Assembly: GCF_039539445.1 (NCBI RefSeq)
Contig: NZ_BAABDD010000006.1
Span: 1 to 64,000 of the forward strand
DNA: 64,000 nt
Source of the DNA: Salinactinospora qingdaonensis
GTDB lineage: Bacteria; Actinomycetota; Actinomycetes; Streptosporangiales; Streptosporangiaceae
Reading direction: 5' to 3'
Shown here one piece after another: positions 1 to 8,888 of this stretch. Each line of letters opens with the position of its first letter. The first letter of the stretch is position 1. The translations under genes were made by a program, and so were the position numbers. The notes beneath the pieces are model-generated. The model saw only the letters and a program-made list of their open reading frames with translations, searched no databases and was not told where the DNA came from.

Positions 1-1069
1 CCGAGATGCCGCCGTTGACGACGTACTTGCCGTGGTCGCCGGCGTCGTACCAGCCGCCGGAGACGTCCAACGAGTAATCGCAATCGTCACTGGGGTCGCA
101 CGGCACGCTCAGGTCACCCTGGTTGGGTGAGACGCCGACGTGCCCGGCCTCGCGACCGTAGCCCGGCGCGATGGAGTCGTCGATCTCGATCCCGCTGCGC
201 TGGGGGTAGTAGAACGACAGCGAGTCGACGCGCAGATCCTGGTAGGCATCTCCGGAGATGGCGAAGGGGTGGCTGGTCTCACCGTCGACTGTGAGCGTGT
301 AGCCCTCGCCCTCGGTGGTGACCGAGTCGAAGCCCACCGTGTGGACGTTGAGCCCCGAGGAGGACTCAGTGCCGTAGGGCACCGTGTTGCCCTGGGCGAC
401 CGTCTCGCCGGCGGCGTTGTCGACCTGCCAGGGCAGTGCTACCTCAGAGTCGGTGACCACGGTGGCGCCCTTGGGGCCCTCGGGCAGGTAGCCGACCTGG
501 TTGACGCGCACGGTCGGGCCGGTGTCGGGCTCGTAGGTCGGTGGCTCGGCCCCGTCGGTCAGCGACACGTCGTCGAGACAGAAAGTCCATGCCGTGTCGC
601 TGCCGCCGATCTGGAAGACGAACTGGGCGTCGTCCATGGTGGTGTCGGCGGTGAAGCTGTAGGAGAAGGTCTGGGCCTCAGTGGTGAGCGACGGGTTCTC
701 GGTGAGCTGGGCGGCGTAGGGCTCCACCGGCTCCTGCACCAGCGTGCGCACGGTGATGTCTTGGGTGGCGCTGGCGGTGAAGCTCAGCTCGTAGGACTCG
801 CCGGCGGTCAGGCTGACGTTGTCCTGGCCGACGATGGCGTCCCACGCCTCGACCGTTCCGCCGGGAACGTCGGCGCACAGTTGTCCGTCGACGACCTCAG
901 CGGGGGTGTTCTCGGTGTGCCACCAGCCGGTGGTGCCGTTGTCGAAGCCGCCGTTGCTGATCACGTCGGCTGCATGGGCCGGGGGTGCGGCCATGAGGGT
1001 CATAGTCAGTGCGGAGGCGGCCGTTGCCGCTCCGATTGTCCAGCTTGTGCTGGGCGATGATGAGCGCAT
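1..1069 (-). CDS. GH9 family cellulase (endoglucanase), N-terminal part, runs off window
   Basis: Reading the minus strand from ATG 1069 gives an open frame to the window edge (356 codons, no stop). It starts with a signal peptide ending near AAPPAHA|AD. A carbohydrate-binding module of CBM4 type follows (about residues 35-180), beginning VISNGGFDNGTTGWWH. Next comes the Ig-like N-terminal domain of GH9 enzymes (VRVNQVGYLPEGPKGA), then the start of the catalytic domain with GWYDAGDHGKYVVNGG, the conserved DAGDHGK block that holds the nucleophile-side aspartates of GH9. GAGG lies 8 nt before the ATG. A perfect CelR operator is 71 bp upstream, so cellobiose-responsive control is expected. Expected role: extracellular cellulose hydrolysis. 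The catalytic acid Glu and any C-terminal CBM lie outside the window, so endo versus processive activity cannot be decided. Confidence 0.9.
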   Translation of the reverse strand, partial: MRSSSPSTSWTIGAATAASALTMTLMAAPPAHAADVISNGGFDNGTTGWWHTENTPAEVVDGQLCADVPGGTVEAWDAIVGQDNVSLTAGESYELSFTASATQDITVRTLVQEPVEPYAAQLTENPSLTTEAQTFSYSFTADTTMDDAQFVFQIGGSDTAWTFCLDDVSLTDGAEPPTYEPDTGPTVRVNQVGYLPEGPKGATVVTDSEVALPWQVDNAAGETVAQGNTVPYGTESSSGLNVHTVGFDSVTTEGEGYTLTVDGETSHPFAISGDAYQDLRVDSLSFYYPQRSGIEIDDSIAPGYGREAGHVGVSPNQGDLSVPCDPSDDCDYSLDVSGGWYDAGDHGKYVVNGGIS

Positions 1070-1139
1070 TGGATCCTCGTGTTGGGGGATTGCCAGATCC
1101 GATGGCAGTCGGGAATGTCGATTGGGACACCCACAGCTT

Positions 1140-1153
1140 TGGGAGCGCTCCCA
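1140..1153. promoter_or_regulatory. CelR operator (perfect 14-bp palindrome)
   Basis: TGGGAGCGCTCCCA is identical to the 14-bp inverted repeat bound by the LacI-family repressor CelR upstream of cellulase genes in Thermobifida fusca. It lies 71 bp upstream of the GH9 start codon. CelR is released by cellobiose, so the site predicts induction during growth on cellulose. Confidence 0.92.
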
Positions 1154-1402
1154 TACGTTGTCTCATTGCGAATCGTCACAGCGGCAATCCGGCGTGTCAA
1201 TAGTGGAAGCACCAGCGAGAACGCCATGGTGGGCCGCGTGACACACGCGCATGTGGCGTCGAAACAATTCGATGACCTGTCTCATCACCGTGACCCACGC
1301 CACTGATAACGAAATGGTTGCGATGCTGTCTGGAACGTCCCCTCGACCGCTGCGCCCTCTCCCCCATGGCACTGTTCACCGCCAGGAGCCACCCTCGCGC
1401 CG

Positions 1403-1434
1403 CCGTCCCGCCCCGCCTCGTCGGGGCGGGACGG
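1403..1434 (-). terminator. Stem-loop terminator after the DUF368 gene
   Basis: Perfect 13-bp GC-rich stem (1403-1415 with 1422-1434) and a 6-nt loop, starting 13 nt beyond the stop of the minus-strand DUF368 gene. There is no clear T-run, which is common in high-GC actinobacteria. Confidence 0.75.
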
Positions 1435-1447
1435 GCAAGTTATGGCG

Positions 1448-2416
1448 TCACTGCTGTTGCCGCCCGCGCAGCAGACGACGCTCCACAACCAACACGGCCA
1501 CCACCAGGGCGAAACCGAGAGCGGCCATGCCGATGGCCGAGCCAAGGTACTCTCCCGGCGCGAGCAAGCCGCGCCCCTCGTCCTGCCAGGGCCACAGTGC
1601 GCGCAGGCTGCCCGCCAGCACGCCGGTCAGCACCACCAGCGTGACCCGCTCGCGGTGCTCCAGTAGCCACTGCAACAGCTTGACGATCGAGGCCAGCCCG
1701 ACCAGAGCCCCCAACAGAAACAGGCCGAGATAGCCGAAGTCGCGCTCGTTGACCGCCGACAACGTCTGTTCGTAGAGCCCGAACGTCAACAGCAGGAACG
1801 AGCCCGACATACCGGGCAGCACCAGCGCCGACACCGCCACAGCGGCGGCCAGCACAATCACCAGTGGCGTGGCCTCGACCTCCCCGGGCGGCAGGCTGAC
1901 CACGACGTAGGCCAGCACGGCGGCGGCCAGGGCGATGAGGATGTCCCGCCACCCCCACCGCGCCTCGGCCGGGGCCGCGCCCGCCGCCTGCGCGGCACGG
2001 ACGGACAGTGAGAACGGCACCCACAGTGACGCCAGCACCAGGCCGAAGAACAGCGCGCGCATCTGGATCGGGTAGTCGTGGACCCACCCCTCGACGAGGC
2101 TGGCCATCAGCACCAGAGCACCGAACATGCCCACCAGCAGCGGGACGATGACGCTCCAGCGCACCAGCCGGAACTCGTCGGCGGCGCGGGAGAACCCCTG
2201 GCCGCGCACGACGTCGGTCAGCCCCATGCGCACCGCGGAGATCAGGTGCCCGGCCGAGGTGATCACGGTCTCGTAGACACCGACCATGAGGGCGACGGTG
2301 CCGCCGCTGACGCCCGGAACGCTCTCGGCGGCGCCGATCAGCGCGCCGCGCGCGACGTTGAGGATGTGCGTGGGCCAAGACGGCGCGGTGGCCGGGCTGT
2401 CCAGGGATTTCGCCAC
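1448..2416 (-). CDS. DUF368 family polytopic membrane protein
   Basis: A 322-residue hydrophobic protein. GAAESVPGVSGGT near residue 30 and VLPGMSGSFLLL in the second half are the paired glycine-rich repeats that define DUF368, a family of about 8-10 predicted membrane helices related to undecaprenyl-phosphate recycling proteins (PopT-type). I chose GTG 2416 because AAGGAG sits 6 nt upstream. An in-frame ATG at 2557 would add 47 residues with no ribosome-binding site and non-family sequence. It is monocistronic, with a strong stem-loop downstream. The transport role is from family knowledge and was not shown for this protein. Confidence 0.85.
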   Translation of the reverse strand: MAKSLDSPATAPSWPTHILNVARGALIGAAESVPGVSGGTVALMVGVYETVITSAGHLISAVRMGLTDVVRGQGFSRAADEFRLVRWSVIVPLLVGMFGALVLMASLVEGWVHDYPIQMRALFFGLVLASLWVPFSLSVRAAQAAGAAPAEARWGWRDILIALAAAVLAYVVVSLPPGEVEATPLVIVLAAAVAVSALVLPGMSGSFLLLTFGLYEQTLSAVNERDFGYLGLFLLGALVGLASIVKLLQWLLEHRERVTLVVLTGVLAGSLRALWPWQDEGRGLLAPGEYLGSAIGMAALGFALVVAVLVVERRLLRGRQQQ

Positions 2417-2610
2417 CAGGTTCTCCTTGCGGGTCACAGCGGGTCGATCGGGTGTTGTGGCTGTCCCGGCGCGCTGAGGGCCAGGAGAGCGCGGGGCCGG
2501 TGCCTTTCCGAGGGGCAAAGTGGGGCTTACGCAGCCCGAGGCGGCGCGCCCCGGCATGTCACCGGCGGGCTTCGCGGTTACCTATCCTGCCACTCTCGCG
2601 AGGAGGTGCC

Positions 2611-2703
2611 GTGTCGGCCGACCGCGCTCGCCGCGCCGCGCACGGGCAGATGCTCGGAGCCGAGGGGCGCTTCCAGCCGGCCCTAGTCGCGGAGCCGGCC
2701 TAA
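2611..2703 (+). CDS. Possible 30-residue small protein
   Basis: The long gap at 2417-2926 holds one short frame with a good start: GTG 2611 is preceded by AGGAGG at 5 nt spacing and encodes 30 residues (begins MSADRARRAAHGQML). It is basic at the N-terminus with no known motif. A strong SD is the only support. The rest of the gap shows nothing else I can support beyond likely promoters. Confidence 0.22.
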   Translation: MSADRARRAAHGQMLGAEGRFQPALVAEPA

Positions 2704-2926
2704 GCAGCGAGCTCACGCCGGACCTCACCTGTAGGCGACCGTCGGGGGGCGAGAGCCCGCTCGTGACCGCTCGACCCGCCCCTTCCAGTCGTGGAAGATG
2801 GAAAGTGTTGATAACAGAGATCCGTCCAAAGCTGTTGCTCATCGCCGAAACCGCGCCTCCGCCATCAGGTTCTTCAAACGCCGGGACCGCGGTGAACGCG
2901 CTGGCCATACGTGAGGGGGTGATGCT

Positions 2927-3763
2927 GTGAGCGGGGCCAACCCTTCCGCGCCGGCGGCTCCGGCGCTGGTGACCGGGGCGACCTCGGGGCTAGGGCGCAG
3001 TATGGCCCATGCGCTGGCCGAGCGCGGCTGGAGCGTGCTGATCCACGGCCGCGACCGGCAGCGCTGCGAGGAGACCGTGGCCGAGGTGCGCGCCGCCGGC
3101 GGCTCCGCCTTCCCCTGCCTGGCCGACCTGGCGTCGCTGGAGCAGGTCACCGGTTTGGGGCGGCAGGTGGCCGACGAGTACCCGTCGCTGGGGTTGCTAG
3201 TCAACAACGCCGGTGTGGGTGCCGGCTCCCGGCAGCAGCACCGGGAGGTCAGCCACGACGGCCACGAGCTGCGGCTGGCCGTCAACTACCTGGCGCCGGT
3301 GCTGTTGACACGGCTGCTGCGGCCCGCGCTGCGGGCGGCGGGCACCGGTCAGGTGCTCAACATCGGCTCGGCCGGCCAGAGCCCGCTGGATCTGGACGAT
3401 CCGCAGTTCACGCGGGGCTACAACGGCATGGAGGCCTATACCCGCAGCAAGTGGGCACTGGCCGCATTCACCTTCACCGCCGCCCACGAGTACGCCGATG
3501 ACCCGATCCGGGTCAACTGTAGCCACCCGGCGACCTTCATGGACACCACGATGGTCGTCGAGGCCGGGATCGCGCCCTGGTCCTCGGTCTCGCAGGGCAC
3601 CGCGGCGGTGCTGTACGCCGTCGACGAGGGGCGCGCGGGCGCCACCGGCGAGTTCTTCAACGGGCAACAGCGCGCCCAAGCCCACCCGTCGACCTACGAT
3701 CCCGCGCTGCGCCGCCGGCTCGTCCGCCTCACCGACGATCTCCTCGCGCCCGTGACGGGCTAG
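2927..3763 (+). CDS. SDR family NAD(P)-dependent oxidoreductase
   Basis: A 278-residue short-chain dehydrogenase. The Rossmann cofactor motif TGATSGLGRSMA is near residue 18, NNAGVGAG near residue 93, and the catalytic Ser lies in LNIGSAGQ. The active-site spacing YNGMEAYTRSKWAL supplies Tyr and Lys (YxxxK read as YTRSK). Basic residues after strand 2 (HGRDR) suggest NADP(H). It resembles the retinol-dehydrogenase/WWOX-like actinobacterial SDRs. The GTG start at 2927 has GAGGGGG about 8 nt upstream. The substrate cannot be told from sequence. It stands alone, 115 bp before cydA. Confidence 0.88.
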   Translation: MSGANPSAPAAPALVTGATSGLGRSMAHALAERGWSVLIHGRDRQRCEETVAEVRAAGGSAFPCLADLASLEQVTGLGRQVADEYPSLGLLVNNAGVGAGSRQQHREVSHDGHELRLAVNYLAPVLLTRLLRPALRAAGTGQVLNIGSAGQSPLDLDDPQFTRGYNGMEAYTRSKWALAAFTFTAAHEYADDPIRVNCSHPATFMDTTMVVEAGIAPWSSVSQGTAAVLYAVDEGRAGATGEFFNGQQRAQAHPSTYDPALRRRLVRLTDDLLAPVTG

Positions 3764-3878
3764 GAGCCGCCAACCGCTTTCCGACAGGCGCTCCGGCGCG
3801 ACGTGCGCGAGGCGGGACGTGCCCGCCCCTCTGCCGCGGCGACGTTTGGAGCCATAAAACCCTGGCAAATGAGTAACC

Positions 3879-5240
3879 ATGGAGTTACTCGCTGTAGCTG
3901 CCACACCTGTCGACCTCGGTGCAGCGCGCGTCCAGATGGCGCTGTCGCTGGGGTGGCACATCGTCATCGCCTGCTTCGGGGTGGGCATGCCGGCACTACT
4001 GCTGTTCACCGAATGGCGCGGCATCCGCACCGGCGACCCCGTCTACCAGATGCTGGCGCGGCGCTGGGCCCGGGCGATGGGGGTGCTGTTCGCGGTCGGC
4101 GCGGTCTCGGGCACCATCCTCAGCTTCGAGATGGGGGTGCTCTGGCCGGGGCTCATGGACAGCTTCGGCGACGTGATCGGGCTGCCGTTCACCTTGGAGG
4201 GCTTCGCCTTCTTCGTCGAAGCGATCTTCCTGGGCATCTACCTCTACGCCTGGGACCGGCTGCCGCCGCGCGCTCACCTTCTCTCGGGGGTGCCGGTGCT
4301 GCTGGCCGGGGTTGCCAGCGCTTTCTTCGTGGTCACCGCCAACGCCTGGATGAACCAGCCCCACGGCTTCGAGCTGCGCGGCGGCGAGGTCGCGGCGGTG
4401 AACCCGTGGGTGGCGATGTTCAACCCCGCGACGCCGCCACAGACCGTCCATATGATCATCGCGGCGTTCATGGTGGCCGGGTTCGCGACGGCGAGCGTGT
4501 ACGCGGCGGCGATCCTGCGCGGACGGCGCGAGCGCTACCACCGGCTCGGGTTCACACTGCCGTTCACGGTCGCGGCGGTGCTGACTCCGGTCCAGATCGG
4601 TGTGGGGGACTGGGCCGCGCACTTCGTCGCCGACTACCAGCCGGTCAAGCTCGCCGCGATGGAGGGCGTCTTCACCACTCAGACGGGGGCGCCGCTGCAC
4701 GTGGGCGGGGTCGCCATCGACGGCGAGATGCGCTATGCCGTGGAGATCCCCAACGGGCTGTCGCTGCTGGCCCACTTCGACCCCGACGCCACCATCCTGG
4801 GGCTCAACGAGGTCGCCGCGGCCAACCAGCCGCCCGTCAACGTGGTCCACCTGTCGTTCCAGGCGATGGTCGCCATCGGGTTCGCGCTGCTGGCCCTATC
4901 GGCCTGGTTCGCCGGCATGTGGTGGCGGCGCCGCGCCCTGCCGCGCTCCCGGCTGTTTTGGCTGGGCGCGGTGGCCGCGGGACCGCTGGCCGCCGTGGCG
5001 CTGGAGGCGGGGTGGGTGACCACCGAGGTGGGACGCCAGCCCTGGATCGTCTACGAGGTGATGCGCACCTCCGAAGCCGTCAACCCGGCGCCGGGTCTGT
5101 GGGTGGGGCTGGTGCTGTTGACCGCCGTGTACGTGGCGCTGACCGTGGCCACGATCTACGTTTTGCGCCGGCTCGCCCGCGACGGGCCCGCACCACTCGC
5201 CCCCCAGGAGAGTGACGTCACGAACCAGCCGGTGCCATGA
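3879..5240 (+). CDS. cydA: Cytochrome bd-type quinol oxidase subunit I
   Basis: A 453-residue membrane protein. LGWHIVIACFGVGMP holds the proximal haem ligand His (residue 27). QTVHMIIAAFMVAGF supplies a conserved His of helix 5, and HLSFQAMVAIGF the Met ligand region. VGRQPWIVYEVMRTS is the G-R-x-P-W block typical of CydA/CioA. Its length, like cyanide-insensitive-type oxidases, indicates a short Q-loop. Role: oxidises quinol and reduces O2 to water with high oxygen affinity, without proton pumping. The stop codon overlaps the cydB start by 4 nt, so the two are translationally coupled. The SD is weak. cydC/cydD assembly genes are not adjacent. Confidence 0.95.
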   Translation: MELLAVAATPVDLGAARVQMALSLGWHIVIACFGVGMPALLLFTEWRGIRTGDPVYQMLARRWARAMGVLFAVGAVSGTILSFEMGVLWPGLMDSFGDVIGLPFTLEGFAFFVEAIFLGIYLYAWDRLPPRAHLLSGVPVLLAGVASAFFVVTANAWMNQPHGFELRGGEVAAVNPWVAMFNPATPPQTVHMIIAAFMVAGFATASVYAAAILRGRRERYHRLGFTLPFTVAAVLTPVQIGVGDWAAHFVADYQPVKLAAMEGVFTTQTGAPLHVGGVAIDGEMRYAVEIPNGLSLLAHFDPDATILGLNEVAAANQPPVNVVHLSFQAMVAIGFALLALSAWFAGMWWRRRALPRSRLFWLGAVAAGPLAAVALEAGWVTTEVGRQPWIVYEVMRTSEAVNPAPGLWVGLVLLTAVYVALTVATIYVLRRLARDGPAPLAPQESDVTNQPVP

Positions 5241-6265
5241 TCGCCGACGATATCCTCCTCGCCGAACTGGGGCTGGCCGTGACCGCCTACGCGCTGCTGG
5301 GCGGCGCGGACTTCGGTGGCGGCTTCTGGGACCTGTTCGCCGGGGGCAGCCGCCGCGGGATGCCGCAGCGCCGACTCATCGAGCACGCCATCGGCCCGGT
5401 CTGGGAAGCCAACCACGTCTGGCTGATCTATGCCGTCGTGCTGTTGTGGAGCGCGTTTCCCACCGTGTTCGCCGCTGTGGCCTCCACCTGCTACATCCCC
5501 CTCACCCTGGCCGCGCTGGGCATCATCGGCCGCGGCGCGGGGTTCGCCTTCCGCAAGACGAGCACGTCATTGGCGAGCCGGCGCGCCTTCGGCGCCGTAT
5601 TCGCGTTCTCCTCGGTGGCCACCCCGTTCTGTCTGGGCGCGGTGGCCGGTGGGATCGCCTCGGGCCGTGTCCCGCCCGGCATCGCCGCCGGCGGCCCGTT
5701 CACGTCGTGGCTGAACCCGACGTCGGTGCTGTCGGGGCTGCTGGCGGTGGGGGTGGGCGCCTACCTGGCGGCGGTGTTCCTCACCCGCGATGCCCAGCGT
5801 GAGCGCTCTGAGTTGGCCGAGACGTTCCGGAGGCGGGCGCTGGGCGCGGGCGTGGCGGTGGGCGCGCTCGCGGCGGTGGGGCTGGTAGTCGTGGCTGTGG
5901 ACGCGCCGGCGCTGTTCGGTCTGCTCGCGTCGGGGCCGGCGCTGGCGCTGGTGGTGGCCTCGATCGCCTCGGGCGCAGTGTCGCTGGTGTTGCTGGCCCT
6001 GCGGCGCTACGTGGCGGTGCGCGTCACTGCGGCGCTGGCCGCGGCGGCGATCATCTGGGCGTGGGGGGCGGCCCAGTACCCGCTGCTGCTACCTGGTGTC
6101 ACGATCTCCCAGGCCGCGGCCGGGCCCGCTGTACTGCACACGCTCGTCGGCGTGACCATCGTGGGAACGGTCGTGCTGGCACCCTCGCTGTGGTGGATGT
6201 TCCACCTGTTCCAGCGCTTCCCCGCGGCCGGTGCGCCAGAGCGGGCCGATGGGGAGGGGACGTGA
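5237..6265 (+). CDS. cydB: Cytochrome bd-type quinol oxidase subunit II
   Basis: A 342-residue subunit II with about 8 membrane segments. YALLGGADFGGGFWDL near residue 15 and GPVWEANHVWLIYAVVLLWS near residue 55 are hallmark CydB blocks. The ATG overlaps the cydA stop as ATGA, so the pair forms one operon. It pairs with CydA to build the haem-bearing oxidase in the cytoplasmic membrane. No terminator or cydDC follows. The next gene, DUF2795, has its own strong SD. Confidence 0.95.
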   Translation: MIADDILLAELGLAVTAYALLGGADFGGGFWDLFAGGSRRGMPQRRLIEHAIGPVWEANHVWLIYAVVLLWSAFPTVFAAVASTCYIPLTLAALGIIGRGAGFAFRKTSTSLASRRAFGAVFAFSSVATPFCLGAVAGGIASGRVPPGIAAGGPFTSWLNPTSVLSGLLAVGVGAYLAAVFLTRDAQRERSELAETFRRRALGAGVAVGALAAVGLVVVAVDAPALFGLLASGPALALVVASIASGAVSLVLLALRRYVAVRVTAALAAAAIIWAWGAAQYPLLLPGVTISQAAAGPAVLHTLVGVTIVGTVVLAPSLWWMFHLFQRFPAAGAPERADGEGT

Positions 6266-6352
6266 GGGGGAGCCGCGAGTGTGGTTAGTCCGGGTGTGTG
6301 GCGGTAGGGGCGTTCGGGAGCGCAGCAACCTATCGGGGAACTGGAGGAGGCC

Positions 6353-6682
6353 ATGACCGCGACCACGACGACGCAGCGGCTGCAAGCGGCATTGGATGCT
6401 GTGGACTACCCCGCGGACAAGGACGAACTGGTGGCCACCGCCCAAGAGAACGAGGCTGACGAGGACACGGTGCGCGCGCTCCAGGCGTTGCCTCCCCAGG
6501 ACTACCGGAGTTTCAGCGAGATCACCGCGTCGGTGGAGCTGGCTGAGGAGAGCAACCCCGCCACCGACCGGGGCAAGGCCCAGGCACGCCGCCACCACCG
6601 CCACCCGCACCTGGCCGAACGCGACAAGGATGCGCCGACCAACCCCATCGTCGACGAGCTGGGCGAGAACCGCGGCAGCTAG
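6353..6682 (+). CDS. DUF2795 domain protein
   Basis: A 109-residue soluble acidic protein. The N-terminal ~65 residues match the actinobacterial DUF2795 pattern (LQAALDAVDYPADKDELV, followed by VRALQALPPQDY). A His/Arg-rich stretch (RRHHRHPHLAERD) and a short conserved tail follow. The ATG has GGAGGAGG 3-5 nt upstream, one of the strongest SDs in the window. The function of the family is unknown; related proteins are small and often stress-associated. It starts 87 bp after cydB and may be co-transcribed with it. Confidence 0.8.
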   Translation: MTATTTTQRLQAALDAVDYPADKDELVATAQENEADEDTVRALQALPPQDYRSFSEITASVELAEESNPATDRGKAQARRHHRHPHLAERDKDAPTNPIVDELGENRGS

Positions 6683-7023
6683 CCGCGGCCCGCGACCGCC
6701 GCGCCGAGGCACAGACCGCGCCGGTCTCGGCGCTCGTAGGCGCTCGGCGGGCGGTGGCCGGGCGCGCAGATGACGACGCCGGGCTGGTGGCGGGTTCGCG
6801 CCCCCGGCCCGGCGCCTGCCGAGCGGCGCGGGGACGATCCGCGGGACGCAAGCCCACTGCCCGTAGTGGCACTGGCCACATCGGTTGCGACAATAGCACT
6901 GAACTGGTTCAATTTTGTGGTAACTGTGTGGCGGTCTTCGCGGGTGTCCCGCTCGGCCGAGCACAGATCGGTCCAACAGCGCGGCCTCGTCACTCCCGCG
7001 GATGCGGAATGAGGGATATCACC

Positions 7024-7449
7024 GTGCGCAACGAGCAGCCACTCGCCGCACACGCTGCTGCCGGCTATCTTACTGTCGAGATGCCCGCGGAGCTGGACCT
7101 AGCTAACCGCGAAAGCTGTACCGATCGGCTTCTCGCCCTCCTCGAATCCCGTGCGCCGGAACTCATCGTGGACATGCGGGCGACGCGGTTCTGCGACTCC
7201 AGCGGTGTGCACATGCTGGTCCGAGCGTGGCGGCGCGCCCAAGAGCTGGGGTGTGACCTGCGGCTTGTGGCACCTCACCACAAGGTCCGCCGCGTCTTGG
7301 ACGTGTTCGGCTTCCAGAGCGTCTGCACGATCCACACCACTCTCGACCAGGCCCACACCGACCTCGCCGCCCGCCAGGAAGGCGCCGCCGCGGCGGGCGA
7401 CGAGCACGCCACCGCGAGCCCGACGCTGCACTCCGCGCCGCAGCACTGA
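7024..7449 (+). CDS. STAS-domain anti-sigma factor antagonist-like protein
   Basis: A 141-residue protein with a STAS fold of the RsbV/SpoIIAA type. LTVEMPAELDLANRESC is strand 1-helix 1, and IVDMRATRFCDSSGVHML carries the conserved D-S-S-G loop whose Ser is the usual phosphorylation site of the partner anti-sigma kinase. A low-complexity Ala-rich tail of about 25 residues follows. I chose GTG 7024 because GAGGG is 9 nt upstream. ATG 7009 in the same frame is the alternative (5 more residues, poorer SD). No anti-sigma kinase or sigma gene is next to it. The 340 bp upstream show no gene. Confidence 0.85.
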   Translation: MRNEQPLAAHAAAGYLTVEMPAELDLANRESCTDRLLALLESRAPELIVDMRATRFCDSSGVHMLVRAWRRAQELGCDLRLVAPHHKVRRVLDVFGFQSVCTIHTTLDQAHTDLAARQEGAAAAGDEHATASPTLHSAPQH

Positions 7450-7762
7450 CCGCGAGTCCGCCAACGCCCCTTTCCCCACCGTCTTCCCACCGCGCACCGC
7501 CCTCGCGGGGAGGGGCGCCGATCTCGCATGCCGACCACGCCCGGCCCCAGGCTCGCCGGGAAAGCGCGGTCTCCCCGGCATGCGTCCCTTGTGAGCTGGG
7601 GCGTTCGTGGCCCCGGGCCGCCTCGGCAGAGGGAGTGAAGCAAGGCAGCGCATAGCGATCCCGCTCCCTTACCTGCCCTGGCCTACAGCAGGACCGACCG
7701 GGCGGCGACATCGGATGTCCGCCCTGTCCGCCCGGCACCGCTGGCGCAGCGGCACTCCCGCC

Positions 7763-7795
7763 TGCGCCTCGGCCCTACGACAGGGCCGAGGCGCA
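7763..7795 (-). terminator. Stem-loop terminator after the aldolase gene
   Basis: Perfect 14-bp stem (7763-7776 with 7782-7795) and a 5-nt loop, 29 nt beyond the stop of the minus-strand aldolase gene. It closes the catabolic operon. The rest of the gap at 7450-7823 shows no gene. Confidence 0.75.
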
Positions 7796-7823
7796 CGGAG
7801 CCGCCCCACGTGGAGTCCACCCC

Positions 7824-8888
7824 TCAGACCGCGGCCGCCTCCCGCTCCCGCTCTGCGACGATGCCCAGCGCGACATCGATGATCATGTCCTCCTGGCCGC
7901 CGACGTAGCCGGCCTCGCCGACCCGGCGCAGGATCTCGTGGGCCGGCACGTCGTAGCGCTGGGCGGCGCGCTCGGCGTGCAGCAGGAAACTGGAGTACAC
8001 CCCGGCGTGGCCCTGCATGATCGCCGAACGGTCGGCCCAGGGCAGCCGGGGCAAGAACGGCCGCACCGTCTCCGCCGCGGCGGCCAGCGCGGCGTTGACG
8101 TCCACCCCGGTGGGCACGCCCATCCGGTCGAAGGTGGCCGCGAGCACCTCGGTGGGCGAGTTGCCGGCCCCGGCCCCCAGCGCGCACAGCGACCCGTCGA
8201 TCTGGCGGGCCCCGTTGCGGTAGGCCAGCACCGAGTTGGCTACCCCCAGGTAGAGGTTCTGGTGGCCGTGGAACCCCACCTGGGCCTGATCGCCGATCTC
8301 CGCGCTCAAGGCACGGGCGCGCTCGGCGGCGTCGTCGAGCAGCAGCGCTCCCGCCGAGTCGACCACGTAGACGCACCCCGCACCGCCGTCGACCATGATC
8401 CGCGCCTGGGCCGCCAGCTCAGCCGGAGTGATCCGGTGGGACAGCATCAAAAACCCCACCGTCTCCATCCCTAACTCGCGGGCCGCGGCGAAGTGCTGCA
8501 AGGACACGTCGGCCTCGGTGCAGTGGGTGGCGATCCGGGCCACCCGCGCCCCCGCCGCGTGCGCGGCGCGCAGGTCGCTCACCGTGCCCAGGCCAGGCAG
8601 CAGCAGCACGGCGATGCGGGCACGCTCGGCCTCCTCCACCGCCGCCTCGACCAGCCGCAGCTCTGGCACGAGCGAGAAGCCGTAGTTGAACGACGAGCCG
8701 CCCAACCCGTCGCCGTGGGTGACCTCGATGACCTCCACGCCGGCACGGTCCAACGCCCCGGTGACCGAGCGCACCTGCTCCTCGGTGAAGCGGTGGGCCA
8801 TGGCGTGGCTGCCGTCGCGCAGCGTCGTGTCGGTGAGGCGCACCCTGTCGGGTGCCTGCGCGGTGGAGGGCTGACTAGGCTGGCTCAT
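7824..8888 (-). CDS. mhpE: 4-hydroxy-2-oxovalerate aldolase
   Basis: A 354-residue DmpG/BphI/MhpE-type aldolase. The TIM-barrel start LTDTTLRDGSHAMAHRF carries the catalytic Arg and metal-binding Asp (R-D-G). HGHQN later supplies the His metal ligands, followed by the DmpG communication domain. Reaction: cleaves 4-hydroxy-2-oxoacids (for example 4-hydroxy-2-oxovalerate) to pyruvate and an aldehyde, which is channelled to the partner acylating dehydrogenase. The start at 8888 overlaps the dehydrogenase stop by 4 nt (ATGA), matching the known physical complex. An upstream in-frame ATG at 8987 lies inside the neighbour and was rejected. Last gene of the operon. Confidence 0.93.
   Translation of the reverse strand: MSQPSQPSTAQAPDRVRLTDTTLRDGSHAMAHRFTEEQVRSVTGALDRAGVEVIEVTHGDGLGGSSFNYGFSLVPELRLVEAAVEEAERARIAVLLLPGLGTVSDLRAAHAAGARVARIATHCTEADVSLQHFAAARELGMETVGFLMLSHRITPAELAAQARIMVDGGAGCVYVVDSAGALLLDDAAERARALSAEIGDQAQVGFHGHQNLYLGVANSVLAYRNGARQIDGSLCALGAGAGNSPTEVLAATFDRMGVPTGVDVNAALAAAAETVRPFLPRLPWADRSAIMQGHAGVYSSFLLHAERAAQRYDVPAHEILRRVGEAGYVGGQEDMIIDVALGIVAEREREAAAV

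Noticed and set aside
140..1060. Long plus-strand frame opposite the GH9 gene
   Set aside because: It is the complementary-strand shadow of a frame with a signal peptide and GH9 motifs, and it has no family features.
3803..5215. 470-codon plus-strand frame overlapping cydA
   Set aside because: Out-of-frame shadow with Arg/Ala-rich sequence; cydA has haem-ligand motifs and coupling to cydB.
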